This document shows, piece after piece, positions 13,001 through 24,200 of a stretch of DNA of 64,000 nt; the first letter of the stretch is position 1; each line of letters opens with the position of its first letter. This DNA is from Pipra filicauda (Eukaryota > Chordata > Aves > Passeriformes > Pipridae): the NCBI RefSeq assembly GCF_003945595.2, contig NW_024104532.1, forward strand, positions 5,207,501 to 5,271,500, read 5' to 3'. The notes below the pieces were generated by a model. The model made no database searches and was not told where the DNA came from. It saw only the letters and a program-made list of their open reading frames with translations. A program made the position numbers and the translations under genes.

Positions 13001-16000
13001 CAGCAACACTGTTCAGTAGGACCTTGGAGGTGGACAGGAGTTAAGTGAGCATTGAGTGCAACCAGAAAAAGGATTTTACTAAAAAGAAAGTGAGGTGTGG
13101 AAGGAACAAGAGATGTCTTCAAAGGGTTTGGAATAACGGGATGGAGCAGCTCCTGGCTGGGGGAGCAGGATGGTCCATGAAGCTGTGCCGTGCACACTGG
13201 GACCCATCCCATGGGCACAGAATAAATTACTGTGTCACAAGTGTTATGAGGGAAGAAGGTCTGTTGCAGAACCCCAGTCCAGAGCAGGCTGGGGGAGCAC
13301 AGGGCGTTTAAGAGCTGTGGGACCTCTCTTTGCTCTGTGGTGGAGACAGCGTTAATCGTTTGGGCTTAGCGGCGTGCAGCGGATGACGGGGAGGAACAGG
13401 AGGGCTGTTAAGCAGGAGGAAATGGTTTGCTGTCTAGATGGGCTTAACACAATATAAACTACATGGTGCACAAGGAAAGTTAAATCCTGAAGTGGTGAAG
13501 GAGCTGGAGTCACCCAGCACAGCAGTGCAGTTGTGAGTGGGGTGAGGGGTTTCCTCATGGTGATGGTTGGAGCTAATGCTGAATGGAGCTAATGCCCATG
13601 TGCCTTTTCCTTCAGCCACAAAGGCATCTGCAATGACAACTGTGAGGCAGTTGTGTTGTTTTTCCCTTCCTGATACTTTGACACCATCCTTTTTTTTACA
13701 GACTAAAATTTCAGAACCATCTAGAAAGGAGACTGGGAGCAGAGGTGATCCAAACCCAAGCTAGGGGCTTCGTGCTGGGTGCCACCAGGATTTGGCTCTG
13801 CCCAGCTCATCCAGGTGACATGTCCCTCCCTCTCTCCTTCCCTCCGTCTTTACCTGCCTCCACATGGCATATGGAGGAACCTGGATGGGGAAAACTCAAG
13901 TTGCCTGGGTGCATTTTCCCAGACTGTTGATGTGGGCAGACACGGTAAGGGCAGGATCTGCCTTCCTTATAGATGCCCTTCACAAGCTCTTTCTCAGACA
14001 GGTTGTTTGCCTAGAAAAAACATAGGATTTTTTTGTGTTGGAGAAAACCTGTCCAGACTCTGAGAAAAATTGGTAAAACAGTATTTTAATTATAATTCAT
14101 TATGCAGTGTCTTGTTCTGGAATTGCACCTTTGGCCAGGGTGCATCTCGCCAAAGATGCTGTGGTAGTGCCCCAAGCCTTCATCTTGGTTCTCATTTAGT
14201 TTAGAAATGTAATTAAAGGAGGGTAAAAAAGGAAGCAACAGTTACTGACTCTTGAAAAGTGAAGGGTTTAGGCCAGACTCCTGCTAGGAAAATAAACAGA
14301 ATTTCATTTTCTTGTTTCAAGTTCTTCCCACATATTGAATTTCCATGCTCGGTGACAAGGGGGATCTGCCCGAGTGAACAGCGATTGGATTCAGATGGCT
14401 TTGAGTTGCACTTGGATTTGCTTTGGAAAGCTTGACCTGTCCTTGGAGAGCAGTGTTTGGATCTGAGCTCAAGGCCTTGTTCTCTAAAGAGCACAGACCT
14501 TGCAGTCTGAGTTATCAAGCTGTAACTTTTCATGGCTGTGCCTGGAAATGGTTTTCCTGCCCAGCGTCCTGCCCAGCAGTGCTGTGACAGAGCCTTTCCT
14601 TCCTGAATTAGGCCAGCGTTTGCTGATCTGAGCCTAGAATCCCCTTTTAATTGAGGCCTGTTGCAGCAGTCGGCTCTTTTGGCACACGTGGGTGCGGGTG
14701 CCCACCCACCCTCCTTCCCAACTCCTCTCCTGCAAAAGGAGGAAACCCATGTTGGGATAATTTCTGCAGCGAAACAGTAAATTTGGAATGGTGGGGAGTG
14801 GTTTGAGCTTGTCCTAAGTGTACCCACCACCAGGACCCCCTGATGTGGGGCTGTACTGGGCAGGGGTGAGCCCTGGCAATGGGGTGGGAGGTGTTTTGGT
14901 GGTCACCATGAGCACCAGGGTTCCTCTGGGCATTTGGTGGTGACAGCAGATGATCCCAGGGGAACCACTTTGGGAACCAGGGGGGATTGAAGATGCTCTG
15001 TGCCTTGGGTGATAAATGTGTCGTGGCCCAGGTCCGGAAATAGGGCAGGGAAGGATGTGAGTGACAGAGGATTCATATCCCGGAAACGCCGTGGTGTAAC
15101 AGCTCGGGAATTCAGCGGGATAAATGCATTTGCATGTCCTGCTGCAGACAATCTGCTTAATGTGGGAAGCAGAGCTTCCTGTAGCACCGAGTCAGTGGGG
15201 AAGGGAAAACCCTGAGAGCCAGGAAGGGCTGGGGAGAATTAAGCAGGTAAACCCATTAGCGGTGACCACCTCTTTGTGTGGGGATTACACAAAGCTGCTG
15301 CTTTTGGATACTCAGTGTCTCCAGAGGAGTGAGGGCTGGGAGCTGGGGCCTCTTACCCCTCCTGAGGGGCTCAACCCCGGAGTTGGGATTAGCACTTGCC
15401 ACAAGCCACCCTCACTAGCCAGAACAAATTGCTGCACGTGCTGAGGAAGAGCCAAACCTGCGCGAACTGTGGCAATGCTGTGAGGTGGAGGTTTGGCAGA
15501 CCTTGCTCTGGCAAATCCCCCCATTCTTCCCAATGGGACCTTCCCCATGGAAATCGCTCCTCTTTATTGAATGGATTTACACTGTCCCACCAGCCTGGCC
15601 GGAGATTTACCCCAGCTCCCTCCACAGCTCAGGAAATCCTCAGATATTGGCTCTAAAAATGGAGTCACAGCACAAATGGGAATAGCTGTGCTGCCCCAAG
15701 AGCTTGTTTCAGTCAGCACATCCTGAAGTGGTTTGGCATAACCTGTGCTCAAGAAAGGCTTGGGACAGTGGGGAGGGAGGTCTGGGGTGCAGCGGGAGGT
15801 GCTGGAGATGGGTGTGTGGAGGTGGGGGCATGGGCAGTGCTGCTGCACCTCCCTTGCCAAGGGAGAGCTGCAAGGATGGGCATCATGAGGTGGCACGCTG
15901 GGGCTGTGACTGCAGGGGCTCTCTCAGTCTTTGCCAGAGCCTCTGAGGGGATGATGCTTCACGGCATCGTGGTGCCCAACACTGCATCCCACAGCTCCTG

Positions 16001-16289
16001 TCCTGAGACGTGTGTGTCCTCCAGCAGCCTTTCCAAAATGTGAACCACAGGAAAGCAGCAGAAACCCAAGCTTTCCTTTTGCTTGGATTCCCATCAGTTC
16101 CCCGAGTTTAATAACAGACTATTCCAGGCTCCCTTGCTCGGGTTGGTTTGGCTCAGCAGGCTGGGGCCGAGCGCTGTCTCATGGGCAAAGCAGCAGTGGG
16201 GTGAGAGGATGGGGAAGGAGAAGCCACGTTAAGGGATGAGCGGTTTTGCCAGGAGTGTAACCCCATTCTACCCTTCCTGCTCCCCACGG

Positions 16290-16765
16290 GGGTCCCTGGA
16301 CAGCCCCAGCCCCACGCGGGGGGCAGCAGGGGCTCCCTGGAGTGGGTGCAGCACCCCTGGGCAAGTGGGGGGACCCCACCGCTTCACGGGCCCCCTTCAG
16401 CTCCTCTCGCTCCATTTGTCCGCCAGATGCTGAGCCAGATGTTGGCGCTTCGATGTCCGCCCGCTGGCACCGGCAGCGCGGGGGGGGATGCCCGGTCTTC
16501 CCCCCGCTCCCGGCGCTCCCGGCGCCTCCGCACCGCCACCTCCCGGGCATCCCGCGGCTCGGGCGCGGCGGAGCTTCCAGAGCGAAAGCGGAATTCCCGT
16601 GTGCCGCCCCCCAGCAGCCTGGGGGGCAGAGTTTGTTTATTTTCTTTATTGTTCGGGGCCTCCCGCCCTCGTAGCTTGTCCCTGCCCGCTCCCGCCGGCT
16701 CCCGATCTGAAACCGAAGGCGAAATAGCAGCAGCCCTGGTGCTCCCTGCGCGGGCTCCCTTGGCT
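16290..16765. promoter_or_regulatory. Orphan CpG island downstream of FGF1
   Basis: A CpG-dense block with runs such as CCCGGCGCTCCCGGCGCCTCC lies 2.3-4 kb beyond the probable 3' end of FGF1, bordered on its right by a CR1 element at 16768. It includes an A/T-rich core near 16635 (TTTGTTTATTTTCTTTATTG) that resembles forkhead binding sites. Overlapping frames of 110-150 codons on the plus strand are explained by high GC content. It may be the promoter of an unannotated noncoding RNA or a distal regulatory element. I cannot assign it to a known gene. Confidence 0.5.
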
Positions 16766-16767
16766 GA

Positions 16768-17305
16768 AAATCATAGAGTCGTGGAATAATTTAGTTGGGA
16801 AAAGCCCTCTAAGATCATCGAGTGCAACCGTTGCCCCAGAACTGCCAAGGCCACCACTAAAACATGTCCCCAGGTGCCACATCCACACGGCTTTTAAATC
16901 CCCCGAGGGATGGGGACTTCACCACTGCCCTGGGCAGCCTGTGCCAGGGCTAGACAGTCTTTTCAGGAAGGAAATTTTCCCTAATCTCCAATCTAAACCT
17001 CACCTGGCACAACTTGAGGCTGTTTCCTCTTGTCTTATCCATTGTTCCCTGGGAGCAGAGCCTGACCCCCACCTGGCTCCACCATCCTGTCAGAGTTGTA
17101 GGGAGTGAGAAGGTCCCCCTGAGCCTCCTTTTTCCAGGCTGAGCCCCCCCCAGCTCCCTCAGCTGCTCCTCACAAAACTTGTGCTCCGGACTCTTCTCCA
17201 GCTCTGTTGCCTGCCCTGGACATAATCCAACCCCTCCATGTCCTTCTTGGAGTGAGGGCTCCTGAACTGGACACAAAGATGGGGAGTGCTGGGCAGGACA
17301 TCTGC
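16768..17305 (-). repeat. CR1 LINE 3' fragment, minus orientation, longest copy in the window
   Basis: Starting at AATCATAGAGTCGTGGAATA, this copy runs about 540 bases through CTTTTCAGGAAGGAAATTTT, CCTCACCTGGCACAACTTGA and the internal AGCTCCCTCAGCTGCTCCTC to the segment around CATGTCCTTCTTGGAGTGAG. It directly abuts the CpG island on its left. Confidence 0.9.
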
Positions 17306-17461
17306 CCTGTATGTACAGGGAGCTCATAATAGACTGTCCCGTGGAGCAGAGGTGTGTGTTCCCTCCCTCCAGCACACTCCACAGCCCAACCCAGCTGTGC
17401 AGCATGGCCCGACCCAGATTTTACCTTTCTCTGGCATTTTCTTCTCCCTCATTCCCTACCT

Positions 17462-17516
17462 CCCTGCCTTCTTTCTTTCCTTCCCTTTCCTTTCTTCCCT
17501 TCCCTTTCCTTCACAC
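17462..17516. repeat. Polypyrimidine (TTTCCC)n tract
   Basis: Simple sequence of C and T with TTTCCTTCCC-type units over about 55 bases. Confidence 0.8.
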
Positions 17517-17699
17517 TCCAGAAAACCTCTCACAGCACACTTGGGCTCCCTGCACTTATTGGGAAAGATCTTCACTTGTAATGATTTTCTTAAATCTTAT
17601 CATTTTCCTTCCCCCCTATTCCCCCTCACCTCTCACCCTGAGGACAAACTCCCTGAGGTGAGCATGGTTTCCCTGGGCAATGCCATCCTGGCTTGTCCA

Positions 17700-17960
17700 T
17701 CTGTCTGAAGCAATTACTGTGGCTTCCCTGGGGATTATTTTTCAGCCCAAGTGTTGACATTTTTCCCCGGCTGGGCGTCAAGCGTGTACCTGCGGGGGCG
17801 GTTTCTGAGCGGCAGAAGCCTAACGAGAGGAGAGCCCTGGGTTAATGAGGTGTTGCAAGACAGCACAGCTAAATCCGGCATTACACGTTCCAACTTTCCA
17901 GTTTAATTAGAAACCTGCATCTCCCGCTCATGCATTCATTCACTTCTTGACTTGAGTGAC
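17700..17960. other. Candidate conserved noncoding element near the FGF1 3' end
   Basis: Repeat-free unique sequence with the motifs AGCAATTACTG, GGGGATTATTTTTC, GGTTAATGAGG, GTTTAATTAGAAAC and CTCATGCATTCATTC. No reading frame explains it. Homeodomain- and POU-like motifs cluster densely here. Confidence 0.28.
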
Positions 17961-19106
17961 AGCCTGGACTTTCACAGGGAAAGCAACCACGGTGTTTAAG
18001 AAGAGTGTTGATGTTGTCAGTCTTCCACATCGCTCTGTCTTGCCCAGCTTTTTGTTTGCCGTAGGAATATCGTGCTGGACCTGTGATAGCAGCTGAGCCA
18101 GGGCCATCAGTAGTGTTTGGGTCCCTCTCTTGGCCTTTCTCCCCCTGCAGCTTGTTGGCTGAAATCCAGGATTTTGGCAGATATTCTGTCCTTACCGGGC
18201 ACTGTCAGGTACTTCTCAACTCTTATCCACTGCAGTGAAGCGATTAGAAGTTCAGAGCAGCACTGATGCCAGAGGTGGAGGGGTCCAGCCTGTTGAGGGA
18301 TCCATGTCCCTGCAGATGTAGGATGAGGGAACCCATGAGGATGATGAAGACACCTCCATGGGGTAGTGCTTGCCAGCTGAAAGGTTGCAGGGAGCTGTAT
18401 CTGCTCTGGTGTGAGTTATATTAATGGGCTTAGATGTGAAAATAAGGCAACACTGCAAATCACAGGTGTTTGCCTGTTCAGGCTTACCTGGGACACAGGG
18501 ATACTGAAAAACTCCAAAGTTATCCCACTGCTGTGCCTAATCTTTTTGAGGGGGGAAGGCAATAATGCAGAGTAGATTTTTTGTAAGTATTATTGTTTTC
18601 TTCTAATTGAAATGTTTTAGTTGGTATGTAGAAATATATATATTAAAAATGTGCCTTTTTGGCTGTTGGGAATTCTAAGTAAAAACTGAAAATTTATGTT
18701 TGTGGTCCCTCAAGCATTCGGTGTGCACAGAGTAAATACTTCCAAGACCACCCATCTGCCCTCCCTTTGGGCAGCTGTACAGGAATGTTGCTGTGTAGAA
18801 GACAAGAGGAGCAGCTGGTACCTGCAGGATTAGCAAAATTCACCTTTCCACTCGATTTCCACATGGATCCCACAGGTGAGAAGCAGCACTGAAGGGCCAT
18901 GGCAATGAGAAGGTGCAAGGAGTTGGTGCAGGCTCCTTCACAGCCACGGCTCTGCCATTCCTATGCCAGCTCCCTGTTTGCCCAGGAGCACTGGGATTAC
19001 CTGTGATGCTATCAGTGCTGGGGAGAAGGTTTCAGAGCCAGCAAGTGCAGAAGTGCAGTAATTAGTGACTAATTGCTGTTGCAGAAATATGCAAGGCAGA
19101 GTGCTC

Positions 19107-20282
19107 TTTATTCCTCTCTTGTGTAGAGATGGTTGATCTGGGTTTGTCGGGAGCAGGGAGCACTTCTTGTCCCTGTCCATGATGGCAGGATAAATCAAGG
19201 GAGAATGGCTTTAAACTGAAGAAGAGTAGATTTAGATTAGATATTAGGGAGAAATTCCTCCCTGTGAGGGTGGTGAGGCCCTGGCACAGGTTTTCCAGAG
19301 AAGCTGTGGATGCTCTGGGTACACTGTGGCAGCTTGGTGCTCCTGTGATGCTCTCACATGGCAGGAGTGGCTCTTGAGCTGCTCTTGAGCTGCATCATGC
19401 CAGGTGAGGAGAAACAGCTTTCCACAGGGTTTGGGAGTCATCAAGGGGCTCCAGTGGAATTTTTAGAGCCCCATGTAGCCAGACACCAGAGCAGTGGGGG
19501 GAATACCCCTGGGAATGGGTGCGATGTGCTGCCACTGTCATGCAGCATCTTCCTGCTGTGCATCACACCTTCACACCAGTCACTGACTGCCACTGCCCCT
19601 TCCTCACTGGGACAGCATCAAGGGGCTTTGGTGCCTGGAATTACCTATGAACAGATTGTAGAAGAGACATACTTACTTGATAAATAAATACTAATAATAT
19701 ATGGTAGGTACATGAAATACAGCACTACTGGTGTTGTGAGGGAGGCCAAGGTCTGGGACTGGAGCTTTGCCTGCTTGTTCAGCTTAACACACCAAGGATA
19801 TTGGCCAGCATTCACCAGGCTGGCCTTGGATAACAGGACTGATGGTCCAATATGAGATTGTTTGAGGGCACGTTAGAAGCTGCATACTTAGATAGATAAA
19901 TACATTAATACACAGTATCCAGGAGGGTTTTGCCTTAGAATGCCTGGGGACACAAAGCATGCACTTCTCTGGTAACTGGGGTGACCTTGGGGTGCCCTTT
20001 GGGCAGGTTTCTGGGTGCCTGTCCCCAGGAGCTGCAGTGTGGTCATGGCACACAACAGCAGACAGTGGGGGGCAGGGGGAGCCAGGGGGGCTGGTGGCCC
20101 TTGGGAGGGTGTCAGGACTCTTCCCCTCATCTCTGCAAAGCTTTGTGCAGAGCTGAGGAGCTCTGCTTTGGCTAGTTTTGGTAAAGCCTTGACCTAAAGC
20201 TCGGAGCTCTAACGAGCTCTAAGGAGGCGGCAGCAGTTGGGTTTTGGTATTTGGGGTCATCTCTGAGCTTCTGGGATGGGGC
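19107..20282 (-). other. FGF1: Probable FGF1 3' UTR with candidate polyadenylation signal
   Basis: Downstream of the FGF1 stop, the minus strand runs about 1.2 kb without any convincing coding potential to an AATAAA hexamer (TTTATT on the plus strand at 19107-19112). This is the first canonical hexamer I noticed. The length is compatible with the long 3' UTR of FGF1 in other vertebrates, and cleavage would fall 10-30 bases beyond. The stretch contains a truncated CR1 fragment (19196-19325). A more distal end is also possible, so the boundary is tentative. Confidence 0.35.
19196..19325 (+). repeat. CR1 LINE fragment, plus orientation, within the probable FGF1 3' UTR
   Basis: The phrases GAATGGCTTTAAACTGAAGA, TTAGATTAGATATTAGGGAG and GGTGGTGAGGCCCTGGCACA are classic CR1. 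It breaks off before the 3' octamers. It is antisense to FGF1. Confidence 0.85.
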
Positions 20283-20477
20283 TTAGTCAGCCGAGACGGG
20301 CAGTGGGAGGAAGAGAATCGCCTTCTGGCCATAGTGAGTCCGCGGCCCCAGCTTGCTGTTCCCATTCTTCTTCAGACCCACAAACCAGTTCTTATCCGCA
20401 TGCTTTTTGGAGATGTACGTGTTATAATGGTTTTCTTCGACCCTTTCCAGGAACAGGCACTCCTCACCCAGTAACTG
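20283..20477 (-). CDS. FGF1: FGF1 coding exon 3 (residues 92-155 and stop)
   Basis: This is the last coding exon of FGF1. It starts after the acceptor GTTCTCTTTCAG and encodes 64 residues followed by TAA at 20283-20285, giving a protein of exactly 155 residues, the usual FGF1 length. Recognisable segments are [30 protein letters not shown], and the C-terminal [18 protein letters not shown]. Cys98 is conserved. The heparin-binding loop reads [11 protein letters not shown] at residues 127-137. Human FGF1 has Cys at position 132 and Arg at position 134 in this loop, whereas this protein has Ser and Leu; my recollection is that chicken FGF1 has the same residues. No frameshift or premature stop is present, so the gene looks functional. 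Confidence 0.97.
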   Translation of the reverse strand, partial: QLLGEECLFLERVEENHYNTYISKKHADKNWFVGLKKNGNSKLGPRTHYGQKAILFLPLPVSAD

Positions 20478-21154
20478 CTGAAAGAGAACCCAGGGGAACG
20501 ACAGTGAGCCGGGGTGATGCCATGGGGATGGGGGCGTGTGTTCCTAACGTGGTAATCCCAGCTAAAGACCCACCTCCGAGATCTCCATGCCCCAGTAAAG
20601 CTCATATTAAAGCATGGAGGTAAGTAGCCTTGATTTTGTCCCCTGGGCCACTCCTGCAGCATCATGTCCACGGCCTGGGCATTTTATTCAGCAGTGATGG
20701 AGTCCGGCCCCATGATCCATCAGCTGGTCCTGGCCCTGGCTCCTGCTCTGGCACTAAGATGTGGGGTGGCAGCTACAGGCTCAGAGCACAAATCCACAGA
20801 ATAGTTTGGGTTGGAAGGGACCTTAAAGATCATCTCATTCCATCCCCCTTCCACTAGACCAGCTGTCAGCTGCTGAAGGGCTGCAGAGCAGCTGCTGCTC
20901 CAGGTATGAAACACAGTATTTATCAAGTGTCAGATAGGAAATCCAATATTTGTTGGAGGCAGGGCAGTAATGGCGATATTTGGTTATTTATTTATTTCTC
21001 CCCAAAATAAAGCCAGATGCAGAGCGACTGTCCAGCTGCCAGAATCACAAACAGAGCCTAATTATTGCCTGTGGTTTGCATTACTCAGAGCTATGAGATT
21101 TCTGCAAACCTCAAGCCCTCTCTGTGTCTGGTCCCACGGGATCCTCCCACTTAC
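20478..21154 (-). other. FGF1: FGF1 intron between coding exons 2 and 3, holding a CR1 fragment
   Basis: This short 677-bp intron has a GTAAGT donor and a CTCTTTCAG acceptor. It interrupts the frame between codons 91 and 92 (phase 0). A minus-oriented CR1 3' end sits inside it at about 20794-20860. It is much smaller than the corresponding human intron as I remember it, consistent with the compact introns of birds. Confidence 0.9.
20794..20862 (-). repeat. CR1 LINE 3' end in FGF1 intron
   Basis: It reads AGTTTGGGTTGGAAGGGACC and then TTAAAGATCATCTCATTCCA, the reverse complement of a CR1 terminus, ending near CACTAGACCAGCTG. It lies in the same orientation as FGF1 in the intron between coding exons 2 and 3. 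Confidence 0.85.
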
Positions 21155-21258
21155 CGAGCCGTAGAGCAGCCCATTGGTGTCCATGGCCAGGTACTGCCCC
21201 GACTGGGTGCTCTTTATGTACACCACTCCCACGCTTTCTGCACTCAGTTGGAGCTGGA
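21155..21258 (-). CDS. FGF1: FGF1 coding exon 2 (residues 57-91)
   Basis: This is the middle coding exon of FGF1, 104 nucleotides long, the same length as the human exon as I remember it. It is bounded by a pyrimidine-rich acceptor ending TTACTTCCAG on its upstream side and a GTAAGT donor at 21149-21154. It completes Ile57 and encodes a core part of the beta-trefoil containing [27 protein letters not shown] and LLYGS. Relative to the human protein as I recall it, there are small changes (VGVVY for VGEVY, STQSG for STETG). It ends in phase 0 after Ser91. The intron separating it from exon 1 is about 3.8 kb and the one separating it from exon 3 only 677 bp. Confidence 0.97.
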
Positions 21259-24200
21259 CTGGAAGTAAAAATGAAACAATAACAACAACATTAAAAGCAA
21301 AATAGGAAAAGGGGAAAAAAATAGCTGCTAGGAAGGTTAGCAGGGTGTTTTGTTCCAAAGCCTGGCTTATAAAGTGTTTATAGGAAACAGTACAGTGTGT
21401 AATAGAAGTGTCTCCTTGTACCCTCTCCTTCAAAGAAACCCCACAGCCATCCTTTAGGAACCAAAGACCAATTTTCCCCTTATTTTACATCAAAGGAAGG
21501 GCAGCCTTTTGGTTACGATGCTGGAATGGGACACAGGAGATTGGGGTTTTAATTCTGGCTCTAATTTACAAATTTCTCATGTGGTTTGACAAGACACTTA
21601 AGGAGTGACATATGAAGAAGTATTTTGAGAGCTAAACCAGCAATGGGCAGAGTGCAGATGCCTGCACTGCAAACTCCTGATCCAGCGTGTCCCATCCAGC
21701 CGTGCACTGTGGCTGGATTTATTCAGGGCATTGTAGGTGGAGAGTGGAGAAATGGCAAAGGCTGATCTTCATCTTAAAAAAATACCTCCTGTAGGTAGTC
21801 ACACCTTAGATTTTCTGAATGTGCAATGCTAACATGGATTTGATGCTGAAGCAGGACCTGGGTCTGCCAGGGCACAGCCTGGGTGGGAGCGATGGGAGCT
21901 GCCTCAGGCCCTGCAGCCGCTGGACACCAGATTCCATCCCCATTCCCGATGCTGGACTGCAGCTAGAAACTCCAGGGCAAAAAAAGCTCTTTTCTGGTCC
22001 TGTGCTGAGGGAAGTGAGCCGGGAGCTGCAGCATCCTGCTCTACTCAGCATCCTGTACCTCACCCAGCAGCTTTAAACTTTCCATTTGTCTGGTTTCTTT
22101 TTTCCTTACTTTGCTGATTACAGGAGTCTTGGAAAGTGATTAAAACTTGGGTCAAGTATTTGTTTAATGTATTTATCAGGAAAAGGCTGTTTAGTTGGAG
22201 AGAAGCCTTGGGAGGACAGTTCCCCAGTGCTGTGTGTTCAGGGAGGAGCCCACGGGGCTCTCATGGGTGGGCAGGAATGCTGCAGCCAGAGCCATTAAAA
22301 GCCCCACCAGTGTGTGTGGAGGCTGTGGCTCTGTGGCTGTAGTCAGTGTGACTTGCAAATTCCAGCTCTTCCAAGCGATCATTCCCATCTCCTAGACAGT
22401 TTTTTTTCATGAGATTTATGACAGCAATATTTAGATTGGTTTGAATGAAGTATGAACGGATGCCTCGGCTCCAGTTCCTTCCTTCCTGTTTATATTTAAT
22501 TTATTTATCATTATTTAGATGAGTTAAAAGGCAATGTTACCTCTTGGCCTGGCAGAACACTCTTCCCAGTGAAATCTTTGCTATAATTCCTTCTTTTTTT
22601 GCATTTCTTGCTTAGTAAATGATGGCTAATTAGGAAATGGTGTGGGTGCAGATTTGCAGGAATACACGGTCCCAAGTGCATGCCTGGTTTAGGCTGGGAA
22701 TCTGCAGTGGGAAAGCCCCAGCCCACCTACATTTGCTGTGGTGCTGCAGCCCCAAGAGCAATCCAGGGGGAAAGGGGGGAATGGGATGAAAATGATGATA
22801 CTGTCCTAAAAGCTGTCTCTGAGAGAGGCGAATGAGAATCCTCCGGCTGCCGATAGGGACATTGAGGTCTTCAGCCATAGAGGAAGGGAGAATGGTGGGT
22901 TCGGAGGAAGGAGCTTGTGCTTCTTGTGTCCTTTTACAGGCCTGATTTCCTTCCATGAAGTAATGGGATGAAACAGGAAAAATAAGGCTGTTTGTGGAAA
23001 CAAGCTTCATCCCAAGTGGTCTGCAATGTCCTGGTAAGTTTTCTTCCCATTTCACAGTGCAAGCTTGGGATACCCACACACAACAACAAAGGATGCGGGG
23101 AGGGAATCCTGACATCGGCCTGAATGACAAGGGCTTGGAGGGACTCCTGCACTCCTTAGAGATCCTCCCTGATTCCAGGGCTAGCACCTGGCAAGGCCAT
23201 TCAAGGTAAAAATAAGAATTTTTGATATTTGTCAGGAGCAAAATGAGCTTGGGCAGTTTGCAGAGCATCAATGCAGACTATAATGCCTCTGTGTCCATTG
23301 GCTTCCCAATGAGCTGTGGGTGTTCCCATGTCTTGTCCCTCCCTGGGGCTGGCAGGTGCTTGTCCCAGCTGGGTGAGCAGTATCCCATGGTGCTGGTCAC
23401 GGTCTGGGCTGCTCCTCTTGCACGCCAGGGGATGGTGCTGAGCAGCTCCGGCATTTCCCAGGCACAGGGACAGGACCGTGGGCAGCTGCTGGTGCTCAGA
23501 GCAGGGCACCTCGTGGCAGGGCTGCTCTGCTGGCATGCAGCCCTTCCAGGAGTTTCCTCTGTAAATATTAGTACATTCCTATATCCAAGTTTATGAGATC
23601 ATTTACAGGAGGTTCCTTTCTGGCAGAGGTTTTCAAACACGTGGCCCCAGGCCAGTAGCCGGGGAGGTGTGAGCATGCTGGGGTGCAGGACCTGCCTGCA
23701 CTCGCTGCCCGTGTGTGCGATGTGGCTGTGGGGAACAGCTCACTCCCAGGTGATGGATTTGTTTTTCCGGAGGGAAAGAGTCTGGGCTGTGTGGCAGCAT
23801 CCATGCCATGCTGGGGTGCAGAAGCTGGATGCTCAAGGCCTTGGTAGCTCCGCATGTTCCAGGAGATGCCATCTTGACTGTGACCTCCCCTTCAGACTCC
23901 AGCAAAACCTCTGGAAAATGCTGCAGAGACACTGGCTAAGCTCATATGACCTCTCCTTGTGGGTCTTGTGAGCCTGGTCCTGTCTCCTGAAGATCCTTTG
24001 GGTCATTGTCCTGGCTGTCTCTCCCAGGAGTTTGAGCAGGGTTATGTGCTGGGTTCATACCCAGCTGGAGGCTGGAGCCCCACTCTGTGTTCATCCAGCC
24101 TCAGGAGACTCATCCTCATCCATCCCCCAGCACTTGTGCTGGGCAAGTGATGGGAGACAGTGTTTGTAATTAGACTATAAACTGCCTGTCATTAAAACAA

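Larger units (their letters stand above)
5843..16289. other. Intergenic DNA, no gene seen
   Basis: Contains the AT-rich candidate element at 6830-7420 and a short CR1 at 9968. The longest frame is a 205-codon minus-strand one at 14213-14830 without recognisable features. The rest is unique sequence in which I can support no gene, RNA or mobile element. Confidence 0.7.
17306..19106. other. Intergenic DNA beyond the FGF1 3' end
   Basis: Holds the pyrimidine tract at 17462 and the candidate element at 17700. The remainder is unique noncoding sequence. A longer FGF1 3' UTR could extend into its right part. Confidence 0.6.

Noticed and set aside
14213..14830. 205-codon minus-strand frame
   Set aside because: No recognisable domain, no coherent splice sites, and no codon preference visible by eye. 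Taken as chance.
1..16289. Search for SPRY4, the next human gene on this side of FGF1
   Set aside because: No Sprouty cysteine-rich domain or other recognisable coding exon was found in any frame, so the gene lies outside the window or elsewhere.
22630..23271. 213-codon minus-strand frame within the FGF1 intron
   Set aside because: No domain was recognised, it overlaps other frames, and it lies inside an intron of a gene on the same strand.
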